A stretch of DNA of 64,000 nucleotides, taken from Letharia columbiana. Taxonomy: Eukaryota > Ascomycota > Lecanoromycetes > Lecanorales > Parmeliaceae. The notes beneath the pieces were generated by a model. It worked only from the letters and a program-made list of their open reading frames with translations. It ran no database searches and was not told where the DNA came from. Each line of letters begins with the position of its first letter. Position 1 is the first letter of the stretch. The translations under genes were made by a program, and so were the position numbers. This document shows positions 36,930 through 48,349 of this stretch, piece by piece. The DNA is taken from contig NW_023501128.1 in NCBI RefSeq assembly GCF_014066305.1, positions 1-64,000 on the forward strand, in the 5' to 3' direction.

Positions 36930-39900
36930 ATGGCTGCGTCGCGACGGAGTCCATTGATGAGAGATCAGTGGAGAGCCGGCGACGACCATAGGGACAGTAA
37001 TCGTCGAAGAAACAGAGGCACGGACGACCGCCGCAAGATCTCGCCCGCAGCCCCACGAGAGACAGACGTGGGCCTGAAGATCAAGGGCAGAGCAGCAGCC
37101 GACTCTGCGCCGGAGTCACCATCCGATCATAAGAGCTCGGAGAGGGACAACACATTGGGGAAAGATCGTGCAAGAGGATCCAGTCGTTCGCCGCCAAGAC
37201 GTAGGCCAAGAGACGAGGAGCTGGTCCAACGTCGAGAATCTAGTGGGGACCGATATCCCGAAAGGCCACGACATCGAGACGAAGGAGGCCAGACTGATAG
37301 ACGGAGAATAACACGGAGTAGATCACCGCAACGTGAATTGTTTGGTTTCAGGGAGGAACGGAGAAGGCATCGCAGCCCGATTCACTCCGGTCGAACTGAC
37401 ACCTTCCGCCCAAGCAGTAGACGTCGCGAACGAGCTAACTCACCGCCACGTTCAAATCGAGGTGACCATTACTCGTCCACATATACTGACTTGAGTGGCT
37501 CCGCTGGCCGTTTCGGAGACTCGTACGTCCCCGGGTCACGACTACGTTCTAGGTCGCCGCCTCCTGCATTTCTAAACCCTCGACACGCTTCACCGCACAA
37601 GCGTCCTCGGTCGAGAGACAGGCCTTCAAGATCAAGGAGAATTTCTCCTGAACGTCCACGTCCACGTCCAAAGCGGCGCTCATCTCCTGGTCGTGGGTCT
37701 AAAAAAGAGGGTGAATCTACTGCATCCAGCTACCGTCCTTTACCCCGCTCTGGGAATTCACCAAGAAGGCACAAAGAGCTAAGCCGACATCAAAATCAAT
37801 CACCATCACCGTGTCGTGGGGGAACGAGAAAACCAGGGAAAAGGCGAAGATCCCCCCAATCTCCCGTAGAGCGAGAAGGAGCAAGAGGAGGCCGCACAAA
37901 GATGCAATCTTCCACACGTCCTATACAAAACACCATCAACGATGGGTCACGTCCACCTTCCCCACCTCGACCTATCCCCAGCTACGAACCGGTTCCTCAT
38001 AACCCCGCCATGATAAGTGAAGCCTTCCCACTGCATGGAATGAAGGCAAGTGATGTACATGGAACACATCGACCAAGTCGCCCGCCGCATCTCAATACTC
38101 AACAATCTTACTCAACATCTCCGCAGTGGACACCGACATCATCGCATCACAATTCCCCTCACTCTGGGTCACCGTTCAGTCAGGGTCGAGGTGGATGGGG
38201 AGGCCAACAGCAGCAATATCATGGGCAGGCAGGGTAGGTGCCACTCACTTGACCTTCCTTCTGCTGCTGACCTTTTGTAAGTGTGAATGGGTATTCACCT
38301 CCATACCGGCAAGGGAGTTACCCCCCTCAACAAAGTCCTCAAGGGCATTACTACGCCAACGGCCAGCAAAGTCCTTATGGTGGGTCCCAGCAATTCCAAC
38401 ATGCTTATCAGAACCAGCCTTTTCGAGGCGGTAATGCAGGCTATCGTGGTAGTTACCCTCAAAATCCAGATCGCAGATTCTCTGGCTCGGGTCCCCCTCC
38501 TTCAAACCCCAACTTTGCTCCCACTCCCACCCGAGGGAGAGGAGGACACTTCCAAAATCTTCAGTGGACTGCAGGCAATGCAAGTACTGACGGTCGGGGC
38601 GGTGGTCAATTTAATCAGCAATCCTCTTCAGGGCACTCGCAGACTTCTCCTCATCCGCAACCAGCCACAGGTCAACCGAGTGACGACGACAACCCATTTC
38701 GACCTTCGAAAAATTTACAGGTTGAGGATCAGAGCGAGAAAGACACAAAGATGCCACCGCCGTCAAGACAGGAATCCGATTCTTCGCCTAAACAAGAGTC
38801 CAAGTTCAGCTTTGCTTTCAAAGCTAAACCTGGAACTACAGCACCTGCTAAGCCACCAACTGATTTAACCCAGAAGATAAAAGAGCCAATCAAAAAGGAA
38901 AACCTGCTGGACGCCTTGAAGACTAAGCCCAGCTCGTATCCTGCTCTTAGTCAACTAGAGCGTGACAGGCGGGATGAGCGAAGAGAGCGTGATTACGAAG
39001 ATGAGCGTCGTGACCATCGCGACTACCGTGATCAGCGACGAGGGGACCACCGTAGTGATAGACGACCTGAGCGGGTTCAGAAACGAGAGCGTGCGCGTGA
39101 GCGATCTCCCGAAATTCTAAAGCAAAAGAAGATCATGAAGCGTATGAAACCGCGGCCAACACTTCCAACTGATTTTGCTACCTCGACATCAGTCTACTAT
39201 CGAAAGCCCGGCAACGAGTCAGTGGTAGGGTCCGGGACCTACGGCAAAGTCTTCAAGGCTATCCATGTCTATACGAAGAATCTCGCGGCTCTGAAGAAGA
39301 TTCGGATGGATGGTGAGAAGGACGGCTTCCCCGTCACTGCAGTGCGTGAGATCAAGCTTCTGCAGTCTCTGAAGCATGAAAACGTTGTTTCTCTGCAAGA
39401 GGTGATGGTAGAGCATAATGACTGCTTCATGGTTTTCGAGTACTTGTCTCATGACCTGACTGGTCTTCTCAACCATCCTACCTTCAAGCTCGAGCATGCA
39501 CACAAAAAGCATCTTGGCCGGCAACTCTTTGAGGGGCTCAATTACCTTCATCGCCGCGGGGTGCTCCATCGCGATATCAAAGCAGCCAATATTCTCGTTA
39601 GTAGCACTGGACAGCTCAAGCTGGCCGATTTTGGACTCGCGCGATTCTTCGCCAAGCGTGGCAAGCCTGATTATACCAATCGTGTCATCACTATATGGTA
39701 TCGGTCACCTGAGCTTCTCCTTGGCGAGACACAGTACGGTCCCGCTGTTGATATTTGGAGTGCTGCTTGCGTCATGATCGAAATCTTTACGCGGCACGCC
39801 ATCTTTCCCGGCGATGGTGGAGAGATCAATCAACTCGACAAGATCTACAATGTCTTGGGTACACCTACAAGATCCGAGTGGCCAGGCTTGGTTGACATGG

Positions 39901-40353
39901 CGTGGTTTGAGCTGCTAAGACCCACCGAACGAAAGCCAAATACTTTTTCAGAAAAGTATCAGGAGAGACTCACTCCTGACGCTTTTGAGCTGCTTCAAGC
40001 AATGTTCATGTACGATCCTGCAAAGAGACCAACAGCCGGCGATGTGCTGGAGCATCCGTATTTCACCACGGAGGAGCCAGCACCAAGGCAGGCCATTGAG
40101 TAAGTCTACCTTGATTGCCCCACATTGAGATGATATCACTAATCATTATCGCAGACTCAAGGATCTAGAAGGAGACTGGCACGAGTTCGAATCTAAAGCC
40201 CTCCGAAAAGAGAATGAGCGCAAAAACCAGGAGGCGAGACGCGCTGTGAGGATGGAAGAGCACGAGAGGGAGAAAGCAAAGAGGCGAGCAAGTGGCTCTG
40301 CGACGACTGAAAGGGAGCCGAAACGGGTGAGGCCAAGCTCGAGTCAGGGCTAG
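36930..40353 (+). CDS. CTK1: CTD kinase catalytic subunit (Ctk1/CDK12 type)
   Basis: Cyclin-dependent kinase that phosphorylates Ser2 of the RNA polymerase II C-terminal repeat. Three exons: 36930-38233, 38282-40099 and 40155-40353; 1106 aa. The first 430 residues are Arg/Ser/Pro-rich, SR-like; then a Gly/Gln/Tyr/Asn-rich low-complexity zone, then a basic RERD/RRD stretch. Kinase domain about 740-1030: VVGSGTYGKVFKA (Gly loop), PVTAVREIKLLQ (cyclin-binding helix, PITAIRE-like), HRDIKAANILVS (catalytic loop), ADFGLARFF and RVITIWYRSPELLLG (T-loop). A Lys/Glu-rich helical tail follows. The long N-terminal region suits CDK12/Ctk1 and not Cdk9/Bur1. Confidence 0.94.
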
Positions 40354-41035
40354 ATGAGTCCGAGATGAAGGGTATGAAGGGTATGAATCGTCCATAGAAA
40401 TATTCTGCTTGGCGATTTGTTATGCATAGCGCTGGAGTCGTTCCGCTAGATCAGTGGCAGATCTTTGGGCGTTACTTACGGTACATTCTAGGGTCTGTAC
40501 ATATATGGATTGGTTGTTTTCAAGGCGAGCTTGCATATTCCGTATTGTATCTCTCCAACGCTCCTGGCTGGATATGCTTGTCGAAAGTATTATTTTTGAC
40601 TCGAATCTATGCGCCATGTACGGAGTAGTGATTCGATAATTGTCTAACCACCAAAACTGCTGAGGCCAGTTCTTCTTCGCTGTCAATTCACCGCGACTCG
40701 TTGGACATGTTTCTGTACACCCCGCAGATAGGATTAGTTCGAATGGGGGTGTGCATGTATCACGAGCCTTGTTGTCGTGGCTGAGGCTCCCAATTCCGCG
40801 CCACAGCTCAGCCACGATTTTCATCATTGTTTCATCTGTTGCCACTTGCCAAGCGCGACGGTTGCACGACTGGGATTCTGGGAATAGCATCCGAAGCGCG
40901 CGCGCCAAGTGAATATCTCCCAGAGACCAAAATACAGGATAACAGTATAAGTAAACAGCACCGTGTCTTTCAACTTATCTTCTGCAACCTCACCAGCAAG
41001 TTAGCAACCTCTTCTTCTTCACAACCCATCACAAA
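40354..41035. other. Intergenic region
   Basis: 682 bp. A minus-strand frame at 40420-40908 is open for 162 codons but shows no recognisable motif, and most of it lies in the flanks of two clear genes. A C/T-rich leader precedes the Pmp3 start. Confidence 0.35.
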
Positions 41036-41634
41036 ATGCCTAACCCAGTCAACGCCATCCTTGTCGTTATCGTCACCATCTTCAGTAAGCGCTCTCCCTT
41101 TCCTCACCGTCTCTGCCCCCAGAACCCTGAGTCGGAGTCCCTATCGCTGACTTCGTCCTCTCCTGTAGTCCCCCCTGTCGGTGTCTTTCTCATCGCCGGA
41201 TGCGGCGCCGACCTCCTCATCAACATCTGCCTCACCTGTCTCGGGTAAGCTGCTCTCCACCTCTCCTTTACAATGAGGAGCTGTACTCTGGCTAATGCAC
41301 GAGAACGATACAGCTACTTCCCAGGCCACATCCACGCGTTCTACCTTGAATACGTATACTTCAACCGCGTAAGTGCTTTTTTCGGAGCACGCTCTTCATA
41401 TTGTGGACCACTGTACGAGTTGCAAGACATGTTCCTGGAGCCAAATCCTTCCAATTCTCACTTGACCTGTTTGGCTGCTTGGTTGTTCGTCTAAGGAAAA
41501 GAAGGCTGACTCCGAAACCTTTGTAGCGCGACCAAGTCCGTCTCGGCAACACTGTGCTGAAGCACGCCCCGGGAGTCTACTCCGAGAATATCCAGAACGG
41601 GGGACACACTTCTTATGGGACTGTGCAGGCTTAG
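41036..41634 (+). CDS. PMP3: Pmp3/RCI2-type small plasma-membrane protein
   Basis: Four tiny exons: 41036-41084, 41169-41244, 41314-41368 and 41527-41634; 95 aa. Two hydrophobic helices: NAILVVIVTIFIPPVGVFL and then DLLINICLTCLGYFPGHIHA, followed by FYLEYVYFNRRDQ and a polar tail with APGVYSENIQNGG. This is the UPF0057/Pmp3 pattern: small proteins of the plasma membrane that affect membrane potential and salt tolerance. The polar tail after the second helix is longer than in yeast Pmp3 (55 aa), as in many filamentous fungi. All splice sites are canonical (GTAAGC/GTAAGT donors). Confidence 0.93.
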
Positions 41635-41879
41635 GCACCCTAGTTGAGGGTGGGGGGAAAGAGAAACGATGATGGACCGGACACAATGAGAAGAGTGGAG
41701 ATTGTAGTACCAGTACTTGAGGTGCTTGTTGCATGCAGGCTGGAATTCAAGCGATGATACCTTTTCTCGCGCTTTTCGCTGCTTTGAGAAGTTAATGTTT
41801 AATCAGTGCAACAACAATACATTGATGATGTTGGGGACGATATTGTCTTTCAAATCAAGGCGACTTTCGGGCCTAGATG

Positions 41880-43406
41880 CTACTCTGTGAGGTCATCGCC
41901 ACTGGATAACCCTCTTCTACCTGGCCAACCCATACTGTAGCCATGATAGTTCATTCCAACATCTCCCCCATTCTCAGCTGCACCTCCTTGCTCCTCTGCC
42001 TCCGTGTCAGGCCCGAAGCCGCTCTGATTTGCCTCCTCATCCTCACCACTACTTGTGTCATCCTCGCAATCTTCCTCAGCCTCGTCTTCCTGCTTTCGCA
42101 TGGGCGTCCTGATATCCTGAAAAGTCTTTTTGTTGATATACCCGTAGATCATCATATCAATGTAGTAGTTCTGCAAATTGAGCTTCCTTTTCACCGCCTC
42201 CCTCATAACCAGCTCGTCAATCTGTATGAACTTGGTATGTTTGGCTCCCCAACCTTCATATTGCAGCCTCCCGATTTCATGACTTGGCACTCCCATGATG
42301 TCCATCTGCCGATGTCTGGGAGGTTCATATCTAAATCTTACGATCATCCGGAGCATATCCACCTGCGTCCTCATTTCTTCCCGCTTCAGCACCTGCGCCA
42401 ACATAGATAGACTTCTCTGACCGAGCAGCATTTTGCGCAAGCCGATCTCACCGTTACCAGCGGTTGGATGTGTGAGGCGCATATCGAGCTTGAGAAAGAA
42501 CATGGTGGCGAGGAATAGATCCTTGTTGGACCAGAACGTGGTGTTGTGCATGAGGCCTATACGACGTGCATTGTCACTGATATCGATTGTGAACCAGATT
42601 TTTTTGATCGTCAACCTCGTTCGCTTGGGCAAACGATGTCCTTCTGCAGCCAAGGATTGGAGGATGTCGTCCACGACGGCCTCGCGGAAGAGGATCATAC
42701 GAAGCCAGCGGAAACTTGGAATGAAGCGCAGTTCATCTGGTCTGGTCTCATTGAGACGGCGGGCGGGGTCACGCATGCAGAGGCTTTTGTAGCAGCGGAA
42801 AATGAAGGTCTTGGATGATTCTGATGCTTTGCCGTTGGACTGGCCTAGGATCATGGCAGTGAACCGGCCGTTGACGAGGAAATGGAATTCTTTCGAAATA
42901 GCGTAGAGAGAAATCAAATCTTCGATGTCGAGCTGCTTGGAGAACTCGAGGGTCAGCTCTGGATAATTGAGAAGAGCATTGAAGATGCTAAAGTCTCTCG
43001 AGTTGGTTCCATGTGATGGTGTTGGCGGATCTTTGGCGAGATAGTGCAATGAATTTCCCTTTGGCGGTATTGGAAGTACAGGCACTAAAACGGGAGATAG
43101 GATTGCTCGACGGTCATACAGGGAGTCTTTGTCGGGTGAGAGGATGACAGGAGATATGAAGCCTCGCTTTGCGGACTCGCCAATACCTGGGTTGGTGTCT
43201 GGCGGGCTTCGTTGGTGCATGGTCGGGGTGTTGAACCCCGGCATTTCCTCGTCTGGCTTCTCCTCATCCGGCATTCCCTCATCAATGATTTCAGTAGATG
43301 CCTCAGAAATGGTAGCGTCATCGTCGTGATCGCCTGTAGCGGGCACGGGGTTCGTTTGAGCAGTGGCATCGACAGCATTGAGAATGGCACTCAAAGGGCA
43401 TGCCAT
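41880..43406 (-). CDS. F-box-like protein of unknown target
   Basis: Intronless, 508 aa from ATG 43406. The N-terminal 130 residues are acidic and disordered. About residues 135-185 resemble an F-box: IFNALLNYPELTLEFSKQLD, IEDLISLYAISKEF and HFLVNGRF. The middle is a conserved-looking helical region with FRWLRMILFREAVV, LTIKKIWFTIDISDNARRIG and WSNKDLFLATMFFLKLDMR. The C-terminus is acidic and Gly-rich (EDEAEEDCEDDTSSGEDEE). Proteins of this build are widespread in ascomycetes and are usually labelled F-box proteins; a role as substrate adaptor for an SCF ubiquitin ligase would be an inference. Target unknown. Confidence 0.8.
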   Translation of the reverse strand: MACPLSAILNAVDATAQTNPVPATGDHDDDATISEASTEIIDEGMPDEEKPDEEMPGFNTPTMHQRSPPDTNPGIGESAKRGFISPVILSPDKDSLYDRRAILSPVLVPVLPIPPKGNSLHYLAKDPPTPSHGTNSRDFSIFNALLNYPELTLEFSKQLDIEDLISLYAISKEFHFLVNGRFTAMILGQSNGKASESSKTFIFRCYKSLCMRDPARRLNETRPDELRFIPSFRWLRMILFREAVVDDILQSLAAEGHRLPKRTRLTIKKIWFTIDISDNARRIGLMHNTTFWSNKDLFLATMFFLKLDMRLTHPTAGNGEIGLRKMLLGQRSLSMLAQVLKREEMRTQVDMLRMIVRFRYEPPRHRQMDIMGVPSHEIGRLQYEGWGAKHTKFIQIDELVMREAVKRKLNLQNYYIDMMIYGYINKKTFQDIRTPMRKQEDEAEEDCEDDTSSGEDEEANQSGFGPDTEAEEQGGAAENGGDVGMNYHGYSMGWPGRRGLSSGDDLTE

Positions 43407-44093
43407 GATCACTCGGATGTCTATCGAGCGAGAAGTATATTTCCGGCCAACACCTGGCAGCTTGATATTGAATTTAAGTCAGAATCTTGGCAAAGCGATT
43501 ACAAGTCGCTGACGAACATTGTGCGAAGATGATGCGGTGGGTGTGCGAGGAGGGAAGACATGGGAGAAGTACAGAGGCGCTGGCGCTGTAATTTTAGTTG
43601 ATGGCTGGATTTATGGACAGTACATTCACTTCAGGACAATCGGATCTTTCTCCGTTGCCTACTGACGTTGTCAACACACCCATTGCCGTTTTGTTTCTAT
43701 TATGTTTCTGTTTCCTTTTTCGATAAATTTTCTTGCGAAGATTCTCTTGATTGCAAGCTGTCTGTCGCTTCCATGGTCAATTTGAACAAATATAGTAAGG
43801 TGACTTCAGATGTTGAGAAGATAGTCAGGTCTTGTATTTGCACGAAGCCAAGACCGGCCCAAGCTTTATTTTCAAAGTTTTGCTCCCATTCTCGCCTGTT
43901 GAATGGCAGATCCTGTATGCAAAAATCCAAGCACGCATATTGAGTCGTCAAACCAGCACTTGGTTTTGACGTGGTGGGTGAGCACCATCAAGAACGCGAA
44001 TGGTCCCCTAGAACTCCAGAAAGAAACCACATGTGTCGAAGCGGCTTCAAGCTTCATGCGATCGTAGATCATTCTTCTCGCTTGCCTGAACTG
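43407..44093. other. Intergenic region
   Basis: 687 bp: promoter side of the F-box-like gene on the left and 3' flank of GTP cyclohydrolase on the right. Short frames only. Confidence 0.4.
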
Positions 44094-45268
44094 TTATCGC
44101 TTGTTCACCAGATTAAGGAATTCATCCCTTGTGCTTGCCCTTGATCGCATACAGCCTAACATGCAGCTCGTGATGGTCGACGTCGAAGTCTTTTCTACGC
44201 CTCTCATAACCATGCAAAGATGACTCGACTCCATGACCACAGCTACACCTTGAGGCTTCAAGACTTCAGTGATCGCGAGTGCCACTTGCTTCGTCAACCT
44301 CTCTTGGATCTGAAGTCGACGGGAAAACATCTCTGCAAGGCGTGCCAGTTTGGAGAGACCCAGTACTCGTCCTATAATCCATCAGCATTACCAAAAATTA
44401 TGATCTCCTGGCAACATACGATTTGGAATGTAGCCTATGTGCATCTGAATAAGGTCAATACCAAGATTTCCAAGCACATTAGAAGTCTTAAGAGAAGACT
44501 CGGGAATCTACCTTTCCAGTGAAAGGTACCATATGATGCTCGCACAACGAGAAGACCTCGATATCTTTGACAATGACAAGCTCATCATGATCTTCGTGGA
44601 AGACAGCTCCATTGACCAGATCACGGACATTCTCCTCATAGCCTTTAGTAAAGTAGAGCATGGCTTTTGCATAGCGCTCCGGCGTCCCTCGCAGACCCTC
44701 TCGGTCTGGATCTTCTCCTATACATTCCAAGATGGTCGTTATAGCTCCTTCCAATCTCTGTAACCGCTCTTCAGCCTGTTTGGGTGTAGCTTCCAGACGC
44801 TCTCTCGTCCCAAGACCTAAGATATTCCTTCAGCATTATCTTGCAACCTCAATCAAGCCATGACTCACTCGGCCAACTCAACCCATCAAAGTCTATTGGA
44901 GGATTTAACGTGTATGGGCTGGCAGGCCGGCTCACAGTGGGAGTCGTCTGAGACGGTGCTTCGTCTCTAGGATCCCTGGCAGAGACATCGATATTGGTTG
45001 GAGCTGCCGAATCTTCGTCTGGCACCTCCAGGGAATATGATCCATGGCCATTGACCTTTGACGACCCTACGGAATCCAGATCTATAGGTTGACGTCCGGC
45101 ATTTGAGGATGCAATAGAAGCTGTGAGTCTCTCTCGCTCTTCGGCGTTGACCGACGTTCGCGTGGAGGGACGTAGGGGAGAGCTACTATGAGCTGTGTGC
45201 GTTTTTCCGTTCATCAGATAGGAGGGTATAGCAGCTATCGATTTTGGAGGAAATGGTAGCGAGTCCAT
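44094..45268 (-). CDS. FOL2: GTP cyclohydrolase I
   Basis: Opens the GTP ring to 7,8-dihydroneopterin triphosphate, the first step to folate and pterins. Four exons: 45268-44869, 44816-44512, 44444-44420 (25 nt) and 44371-44094; 335 aa. The first 130 residues are a Ser/Pro-rich extension; the catalytic domain begins near [18 protein letters not shown]. Motifs: [33 protein letters not shown] (zinc Cys and His), [19 protein letters not shown] and [11 protein letters not shown] (second zinc Cys). The 25-nt exon supplies MHIGYIPN and is required. The start is uncertain: the frame is open further up to 45301 without an ATG, and [12 protein letters not shown] about 20 codons later is an alternative. 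Confidence 0.94.
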
Positions 45269-45574
45269 TAGAGTCTTGAGAGAATCAAGATGCTTTCTCA
45301 CAGCCTAAGAGTAATGGTTAGAGCTAAGCACTACAGTAGCGCAATCATTTCGCCAAGGTCCCGTCTGCACCAGTTGTACGTTGGGTATAAAGAGGATTTC
45401 GGCCAATGGATTGTTTATTGCGATCTTTGGAATTAGAAGGCGAAATTGCAAGCTCGTAGAAGATGTCTGTTTACATGGCCTTTACAAGATTCTATTGGTG
45501 GTGAGGCGATCTATGGTCTCGAGTCGAACAACGATCAGCCGCAATATCCACGAACATGGAATGACATCCTCTCT
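45269..45574. other. Intergenic spacer FOL2 / NPY1
   Basis: 306 bp between two minus-strand genes; holds the FOL2 promoter and leader and the NPY1 3' end. Nothing else seen. Confidence 0.4.
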
Positions 45575-47051
45575 CTACATCTTTGATTCTCCGTTTCCTC
45601 CTTCTAAAAGTCCACCCGTGACAGCGCTGAGCAGCTGATTTGCAATCGCCGTTCTCGGTGGTAATCTGAGACCGCCCTCTTTATAACCTTCCCCAGCTTC
45701 CTCTCCCAATCCACTCGTTCCTACTTGCAGTGCTTCTTTCACCTCTGCCACAGTCACCCATTTCGCATCTTCCAACTCCGGATCATGCTTCAACACGATT
45801 TCTTCTCCCCCCGGTGTACATTGCCCTATTGCTCCAATCATGAGATTCGCAGGATAAGGCCATGGCTGCGTTGAATGGATTACTACGCGGCCCAGGGTTA
45901 CCCCACTTTCTTCCCAAACTTCACGACGGACCGCTTCTTCTACAGACTCTGCGGGCTCGACGAAGCCCGCTAATGTGCTATACCAATATTGTGGCCAGCG
46001 TTTCTGCCGGCCGAGGAGAATGCGCTCAGAATCAGCGGAGAGCACGGCCATGATGACTGTCTGTGGAGGGTTCGGAATTAGCATCTGTTCTCCGTGGAAA
46101 ATATTCGAGCGGTGAGATAGCTTTAGGGGAGTAAACGAACACTTCTACTCCAGAAACATTGGTTGTCTTGCAGCTCGTAATGTGGTACGAAATGGGAGGT
46201 AATTGCTCCGAAATGTACATACCGGATCGGTTCTAGGGAAACACAGGTTTGATATGCCCTTTCTGGTTGCACAGTCTGGGCGTTCTGTCGCGGGTGTGGC
46301 AGCAGTCGTTGATCCAATAGAGGTGGTGTTGGTCAGAGAGGCCATGTCTTTCGGTGGACAAGTTCGCTTTGTGCCAGCGTTGATGGACAAGGTAGGTTGG
46401 CCGCATTGAGCGCAGAAAGGATTGCGTGCGTTCCAATCAAGGAGAGCTCGTGCTTGCGCGTATACAGCTGCCTGTTCGGCAGGAAGAGACATGTGCATAC
46501 GGCCTTCGACGAATTGCAGTCCCCGAGACTTCATTAACTCGATCAACGTCTCAGCCGCAGAACTAATCGTGCCCTTTGGAGTGACATCAAGAGCGAAGTA
46601 GGGAGACCCATGGTAAATGGACCATTCAAATCCGGACTTCTTACGTTCGTCAAGGCCAAGGAACAGAAGTTGAGAGACTGTGATCGATGAATTGTATTCT
46701 GATACCAACTGCTCCTCGGTTTTGGAGTAGGGATCATCACCAACCAGAGGTTGAATGTCTTTGAATGAGGCATACTCGAGCTTGGTAGGGTCTTTTGCCA
46801 ACGGTGATAGATTGTTGAAGAGCAAGAAGGAGGTCGAAGGATGCTTCAAGGCCGCGGATAGAAAGGCATGATCCGTTCGCATAAAGGACACTCTGTTCAA
46901 GGGTGATCCTAGGCAGGTGAGCTCCCGGATTTGCATGGCAGTGGTGAAAGAGCGAACCAGAGAAATAATTTGCAACTTCTTTGCCGAATTTTCGGGACAG
47001 CATCGAGTCGACTTCAGCGTGTGCGGGCTCAGGCAGTTCCGGTTGCGGCAT
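45575..47051 (-). CDS. NPY1: NADH/NAD+ pyrophosphatase (Nudix, NUDT12/Npy1 type), probably peroxisomal
   Basis: Hydrolyses NADH, also decapping NAD-RNA in related enzymes. Three exons: 47051-46958, 46908-46223 and 46060-45575; 421 aa. N-terminal domain: SMLSRKFGKEVANYFSGSPL and SFLLFNNLSPLA. A zinc ribbon opens with FCAQCGQPT and a later Cys in KRTCP, though the second half of the ribbon is degraded by an insertion of about 30 residues rich in Thr/Ala. The Nudix box GFVEPAESVEEAVRREVWEE plus SGV is complete, and the NADH-specific TQPWPYPANLM follows. The C-terminal tripeptide is SKM, a plausible PTS1 signal, as expected since yeast Npy1 is peroxisomal. Confidence 0.93.
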
Positions 47052-47489
47052 TGCAGCGACCAGTTCACGAGAAGCGAATGCTGCAGTCGTGCGTAGCGAA
47101 GATAATTTACACGCAAATAATCGTAGAGTAACTGTGAACCCGAAGGAGTGCGTGAGATGAGGTCATGGCCCGATTCCTGAGGCTAGAAATTGAACCCTGT
47201 CGATCAGCCGAAAGGGAAAACACTCAGTGTGGGGGCGGGCTGTAAGCATCGCATCACTGTTTCACTGACGCTCAGCAGTTGGGTAGGTGTGGCATGCAAA
47301 GAATATGAACTCTCTCTCCCCCCCAATCCCCCAAACAATGTGGAAATGCAATGTGTTGTGGGCTCTATTCTCCAATGGAGGGGTATCTTCGCCGATTCTT
47401 GTCAATAGATCATTTGGACCCCAAATTGTTTCAAAAGCAGAAAAACTCCAAACACTTGCAGTATTCGCACTCTATCCATAGACGCATCT
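47052..47489. other. Intergenic spacer NPY1 / SPC3
   Basis: 438 bp between two minus-strand genes. Contains the NPY1 promoter. A C-rich run (CTCTCCCCCCCAATCCCCC) lies near 47310-47330. No gene recognised. Confidence 0.4.
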
Positions 47490-48349
47490 TCATATGACTG
47501 CAGACGCTTCGGCTGCTTGGGGCGTTTCTCCTGATGATACCACTGTCTCCGAGCCAACGCTCTTCTTCTTCAACGGAGGCATGTCAAACGCCTTGCTCTT
47601 CCCCCCCTCGACCCCCTTCCATCTACCCAGCACCTGACCTTCACCAAGCGTCCATGTTAATGCACCAACCCACGGCTGAACGTTCCATCCGATTTCCAAA
47701 GTGACATTGGTACGCTCCGCAAGGATCCCGCTGATGTCGGTGACCTGATACTTGGGTTTCGTGTTTTTGAGACGAAGAATGCCTGGTTCTGGATCCACTT
47801 CTTGCTTCTTCGCGGATTGTTTTTTAGCTTTGCTGGACTTCTTCGCAGGAGGAGGCTTGGTGAACAATTGTAGTGGGTTGAAGGGATGCGATTGGCTATG
47901 GGAGTTGATGATGGTGTCCCAAATGACTGCCTGGGACAAAGACGATGCGTCGGGAGATGGATAAGTTGCAACAACCCAGACAAACAACTGCTTCGTGTTC
48001 CAATTGAAGAGAGAGGTGAAGTCTACGTAGAATCAATAACTGGCTTGTCGCACAGACAGCTTTGGTGAAGCAGACGAACCAGCGTCAAGGTCAAATTTTA
48101 TGTGGGCGTATTCTTCCTTTTTCGGTGAATAGTAGTGCGGCCGTCCCTTTACTCTGTATGTGTTGTTAGACAACAAAGCTGTCGCGTCTCTTAGTGGGCA
48201 GCTTACACCTGTACATTGCGCAACTCAATCTTCGCGGATGGTTCTTGAGTTGTGAAAACCACGGATAGAGCAGTGAGTATCGCGGTGCAGAATGCTACAG
48301 TAGTGAAGAAGCCAAAGACATTCTGAGCCCTGACTAGGGTCGAATGCAT
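47490..48349 (-). CDS. SPC3: Signal peptidase complex subunit 3
   Basis: ER-membrane subunit required for signal peptide cleavage. Three exons: 48349-48207, 48153-48080 and 48022-47490; 249 aa. Residues about 10-32 (NVFGFFTTVAFCTAILTALS) are the single membrane anchor; the rest is lumenal: IELRNVQVVKGRPHYY, EEYAHIKFDLDADFTSLFNW and LFVWVVATYPSP. A Lys-rich insert (PPPAKKSSKAKKQSAKKQE) splits the lumenal domain, and the C-terminus extends past the usual end with a Ser/Lys/Ala-rich tail. Both introns restore conserved sequence. The longer size compared with yeast Spc3 (184 aa) is due to those two pieces. Confidence 0.94.

Noticed and set aside
40420..40908. Minus-strand open frame of 162 codons
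   Set aside because: No family likeness and lies between the Ctk1 and Pmp3 genes where promoter and 3' flank are expected.
41943..42410. Plus-strand frame of 155 codons, hydrophobic
   Set aside because: Antisense shadow of the F-box-like gene; acidic Asp/Glu codons read as Ser/Leu-rich on the other strand.
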